Source: Sphingobium cloacae (GTDB lineage Bacteria; Pseudomonadota; Alphaproteobacteria; Sphingomonadales; Sphingomonadaceae). From it: a stretch of 64,000 nucleotides of DNA. Within the stretch, counting starts at the first letter, position 1, and each line of letters starts with the position of its first letter. This document shows, in pieces, positions 62,898 to 64,000 of the stretch. The notes beneath the pieces are model-generated. The model did no database searches and was not told the DNA's origin. It saw only the letters and a list, made by a program, of their open reading frames with translations. Where the stretch lies: NCBI RefSeq assembly GCF_002355855.1, contig NZ_AP017655.1, positions 2,669,001 to 2,733,000 of the forward strand, written 5' to 3'. The translations under genes and the position numbers were made by a program.

Positions 62898-63290
62898 ATG
62901 GCCAGTGCCATCGCACGTCGCATCGCCCGGCTTGAACATGGCCGCGCCGCTGTCGTGCCCAACGTCGTTGAAGTCGGGACCGGCGAAACCGACGAACAGG
63001 CCATCGCCCGCTTCGTCGCGCGACATGGCCGCGCCCCGGCGTCGTGCATCATGGTTCCGGCCCGCGCGACCGACGACGAACTTCCCACACTTGAAAGCAT
63101 GTGGGCAGACCAACAGCGCCGCCTTGTCGCCGACGCCCGCACCGAAACACGCAAATTGAAGGAAGAACCCAATGGCCGACGTAACGCCCAACGTGTCATT
63201 AGTCGCAACGCCGGAAGCCGTCAGCTTCCTGCAAAACTGCCAACTCCCCGTGCAGTTAAACGCGATGACCGGAAACCCGGCACACTATGA
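62898..63290 (+). CDS. Unrecognised small island protein
   Basis: A 130-residue protein from ATG 62898, one base after the previous stop. It opens MASAIARRIARLEHGRAAVV, the layout of small prophage proteins that start with a coiled-coil helix, then reads GTGETDEQAIARFVARHGRAP. The last 40 residues overlap the next gene by 119 bp in another frame and look like random sequence. The true end could be shorter if a frameshift is present. Confidence 0.55.
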   Translation: MASAIARRIARLEHGRAAVVPNVVEVGTGETDEQAIARFVARHGRAPASCIMVPARATDDELPTLESMWADQQRRLVADARTETRKLKEEPNGRRNAQRVISRNAGSRQLPAKLPTPRAVKRDDRKPGTL

Positions 63291-63891
63291 TTATGACGCC
63301 GAAATCAACACGGCCATTACCAACCTTCAGGGCAAGGCCAAAGAAAGCGCAACTTTGGTCGCACGGCTAACACAGGACGAAGTTCGGACTTCGCCGTTGA
63401 AGCATCAGGAAGCGTCGAAGCTTGCGGGTCGGTTGGTTGAACTGGCCGAAGGGACGCAGCGCCTGTTGACCAGCAAGGCGAAGGGCTACATGGACGCTTC
63501 GTCGGACTTCATGGGCAAGACATTCACGCCGAACCCGCAGCGTGAAGGCTACTATCTTCGTGCCGCTGATTGGATTTCGCGCGAAGCCAAGAACGGCGAA
63601 GGCAACGGCTATAAGGCTATCCGTGAAGCCGTCACCGAAGACCCCGATTTCGCCGTTGCCATCTACAACACGTCGCATCGGTTGCTTGGCTTGCCCAAGG
63701 AACATGCGATGGATTTCGCCGAAAAGGCCGTCAAAGCTTTCGCCCCGGCGGCGCTTGATTACATCGAAAAGTCGCAGCGGCTGGACGAATTGGCGAAGCG
63801 GTATCCCGCGTTCATCGCGCAAGTTCGGTCGTCGTATTTCTCCCCGTTCGAACTGGCGAAGGTTCGGACCTACGTTGAAATGCCGTCGTGA
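63172..63891 (+). CDS. Unrecognised island protein
   Basis: A 239-residue protein from ATG 63172 with AAGGAAG about 7 nt upstream. Helical and hydrophilic, with segments HQEASKLAGRLVELAEGTQ, YKAIREAVTEDPDFAVAIYN and EKSQRLDELAKRYPAFIA. No Cys-rich, membrane or catalytic motif is visible. It overlaps the previous gene by 119 bp; its own ribosome binding site is better than most in the island, which supports it. It might be a structural or packaging component, but that is a guess. Confidence 0.75.
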   Translation: MADVTPNVSLVATPEAVSFLQNCQLPVQLNAMTGNPAHYDYDAEINTAITNLQGKAKESATLVARLTQDEVRTSPLKHQEASKLAGRLVELAEGTQRLLTSKAKGYMDASSDFMGKTFTPNPQREGYYLRAADWISREAKNGEGNGYKAIREAVTEDPDFAVAIYNTSHRLLGLPKEHAMDFAEKAVKAFAPAALDYIEKSQRLDELAKRYPAFIAQVRSSYFSPFELAKVRTYVEMPS

Positions 63892-64000
63892 CACGCGCGC
63901 AAGAACGCCTTGCCGCGCTGTCCCGTTGGCTGGACAAATCGTCGGCGTCCTATCCCTCGCCAGTGTCGGCGCGTGAACCAAAGCGCAATTGGTTCGGGCG
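63888..64000 (+). CDS. Unrecognised island gene, 3' end beyond the window
   Basis: A GTG at 63888 overlaps the previous stop (GTGA) and reads TRAQERLAALSRWLDKSSAS and on to WFG at the window end. No stop is reached. Too little is visible for a family call; the packed layout shows the same operon continues. Confidence 0.55.
   Translation, partial: MTRAQERLAALSRWLDKSSASYPSPVSAREPKRNWFG

Noticed and set aside
57826..64000. Complete prophage
   Set aside because: No terminase, portal, capsid or tail protein is recognisable in the visible part; a satellite or small island is the more careful reading.

Overview
The window looks like the chromosome of a sphingomonad (Alphaproteobacteria, order Sphingomonadales; Sphingobium, Novosphingobium or Sphingomonas type). 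The signs are high GC, a five-gene F1 ATP synthase cluster, an alphaproteobacterial RNase E with an acidic insert in its S1 domain and a C-terminal GWW tail, the serC-serA pair with a matching leader, HisZ beside PurA, a TonB receptor coupled to a beta-propeller phytase, and dispersed palindromes of the GTTCGCCCTGAGCGAAGTCG kind. The assignment rests on reading proteins and layout; no database was searched.

Positions 1-57800 are ordinary core chromosome. 1-5100: aspS (cut by the window edge) divergent from rnd, an I78 inhibitor-like lipoprotein, a zinc/HNH-like protein, a PH-domain membrane protein and a membrane-anchored nuclease-like protein. 5100-17000: lepA, a CsgG/HfaB-like secreted protein, RNase E, an N-acetylmuramoyl-L-alanine amidase followed by penicillin-binding protein 1A (a cell-wall pair), and an isolated cpaF ATPase. 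17400-22470: atpHA-(monooxygenase-like ORF)-GDC. The extra ORF starts on the atpA stop codon and carries a one-base frameshift. 22600-33200: a membrane serine protease, ada, priA, a DUF2490 protein, a transaldolase-like enzyme, a PAS-GGDEF-EAL-PilZ protein and dnaN. 33300-40300: an IalB-like secreted protein, rlmN, two overlapping DUF2807 genes behind a perfect palindrome, dapD with a HAD nucleotidase, a LOG-family protein and an extensin-like lipoprotein. 40400-47600: serC-serA, hisZ, purA, a small helical protein and a dicarboxylate/amino acid symporter. 47780-57700: an M1 aminopeptidase, a TonB receptor-phytase operon, an OPT transporter, an SGNH hydrolase and hspQ.

At 57826-57915 lies tRNA-Ser(CGA). 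Directly after it a P4-type tyrosine integrase begins an integrated element that runs past the end of the window. Its genes all point rightward, are packed with overlapping stops and starts, have lower GC and use GAA for glutamate almost exclusively. The order is integrase, unknown protein, AlpA-like regulator, P-loop ATPase of the kind found in island replication modules, an AT-rich gap with a 28-bp imperfect inverted repeat and TTCATA repeats, then a run of small unrecognised proteins. This resembles a phage satellite or small integrative island, and the AT-rich gap is the best place in the window for a replication origin. It is the most likely site of an undescribed system, but the diagnostic half lies outside the window.

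Several regulatory or repeat structures are visible: the serC leader with the ribosome binding site in a GNRA hairpin, a perfect 11-bp stem abutting the hisZ start codon, strong terminators, and a repeat family with a 51-nt identical copy at two places about 27 kb apart.
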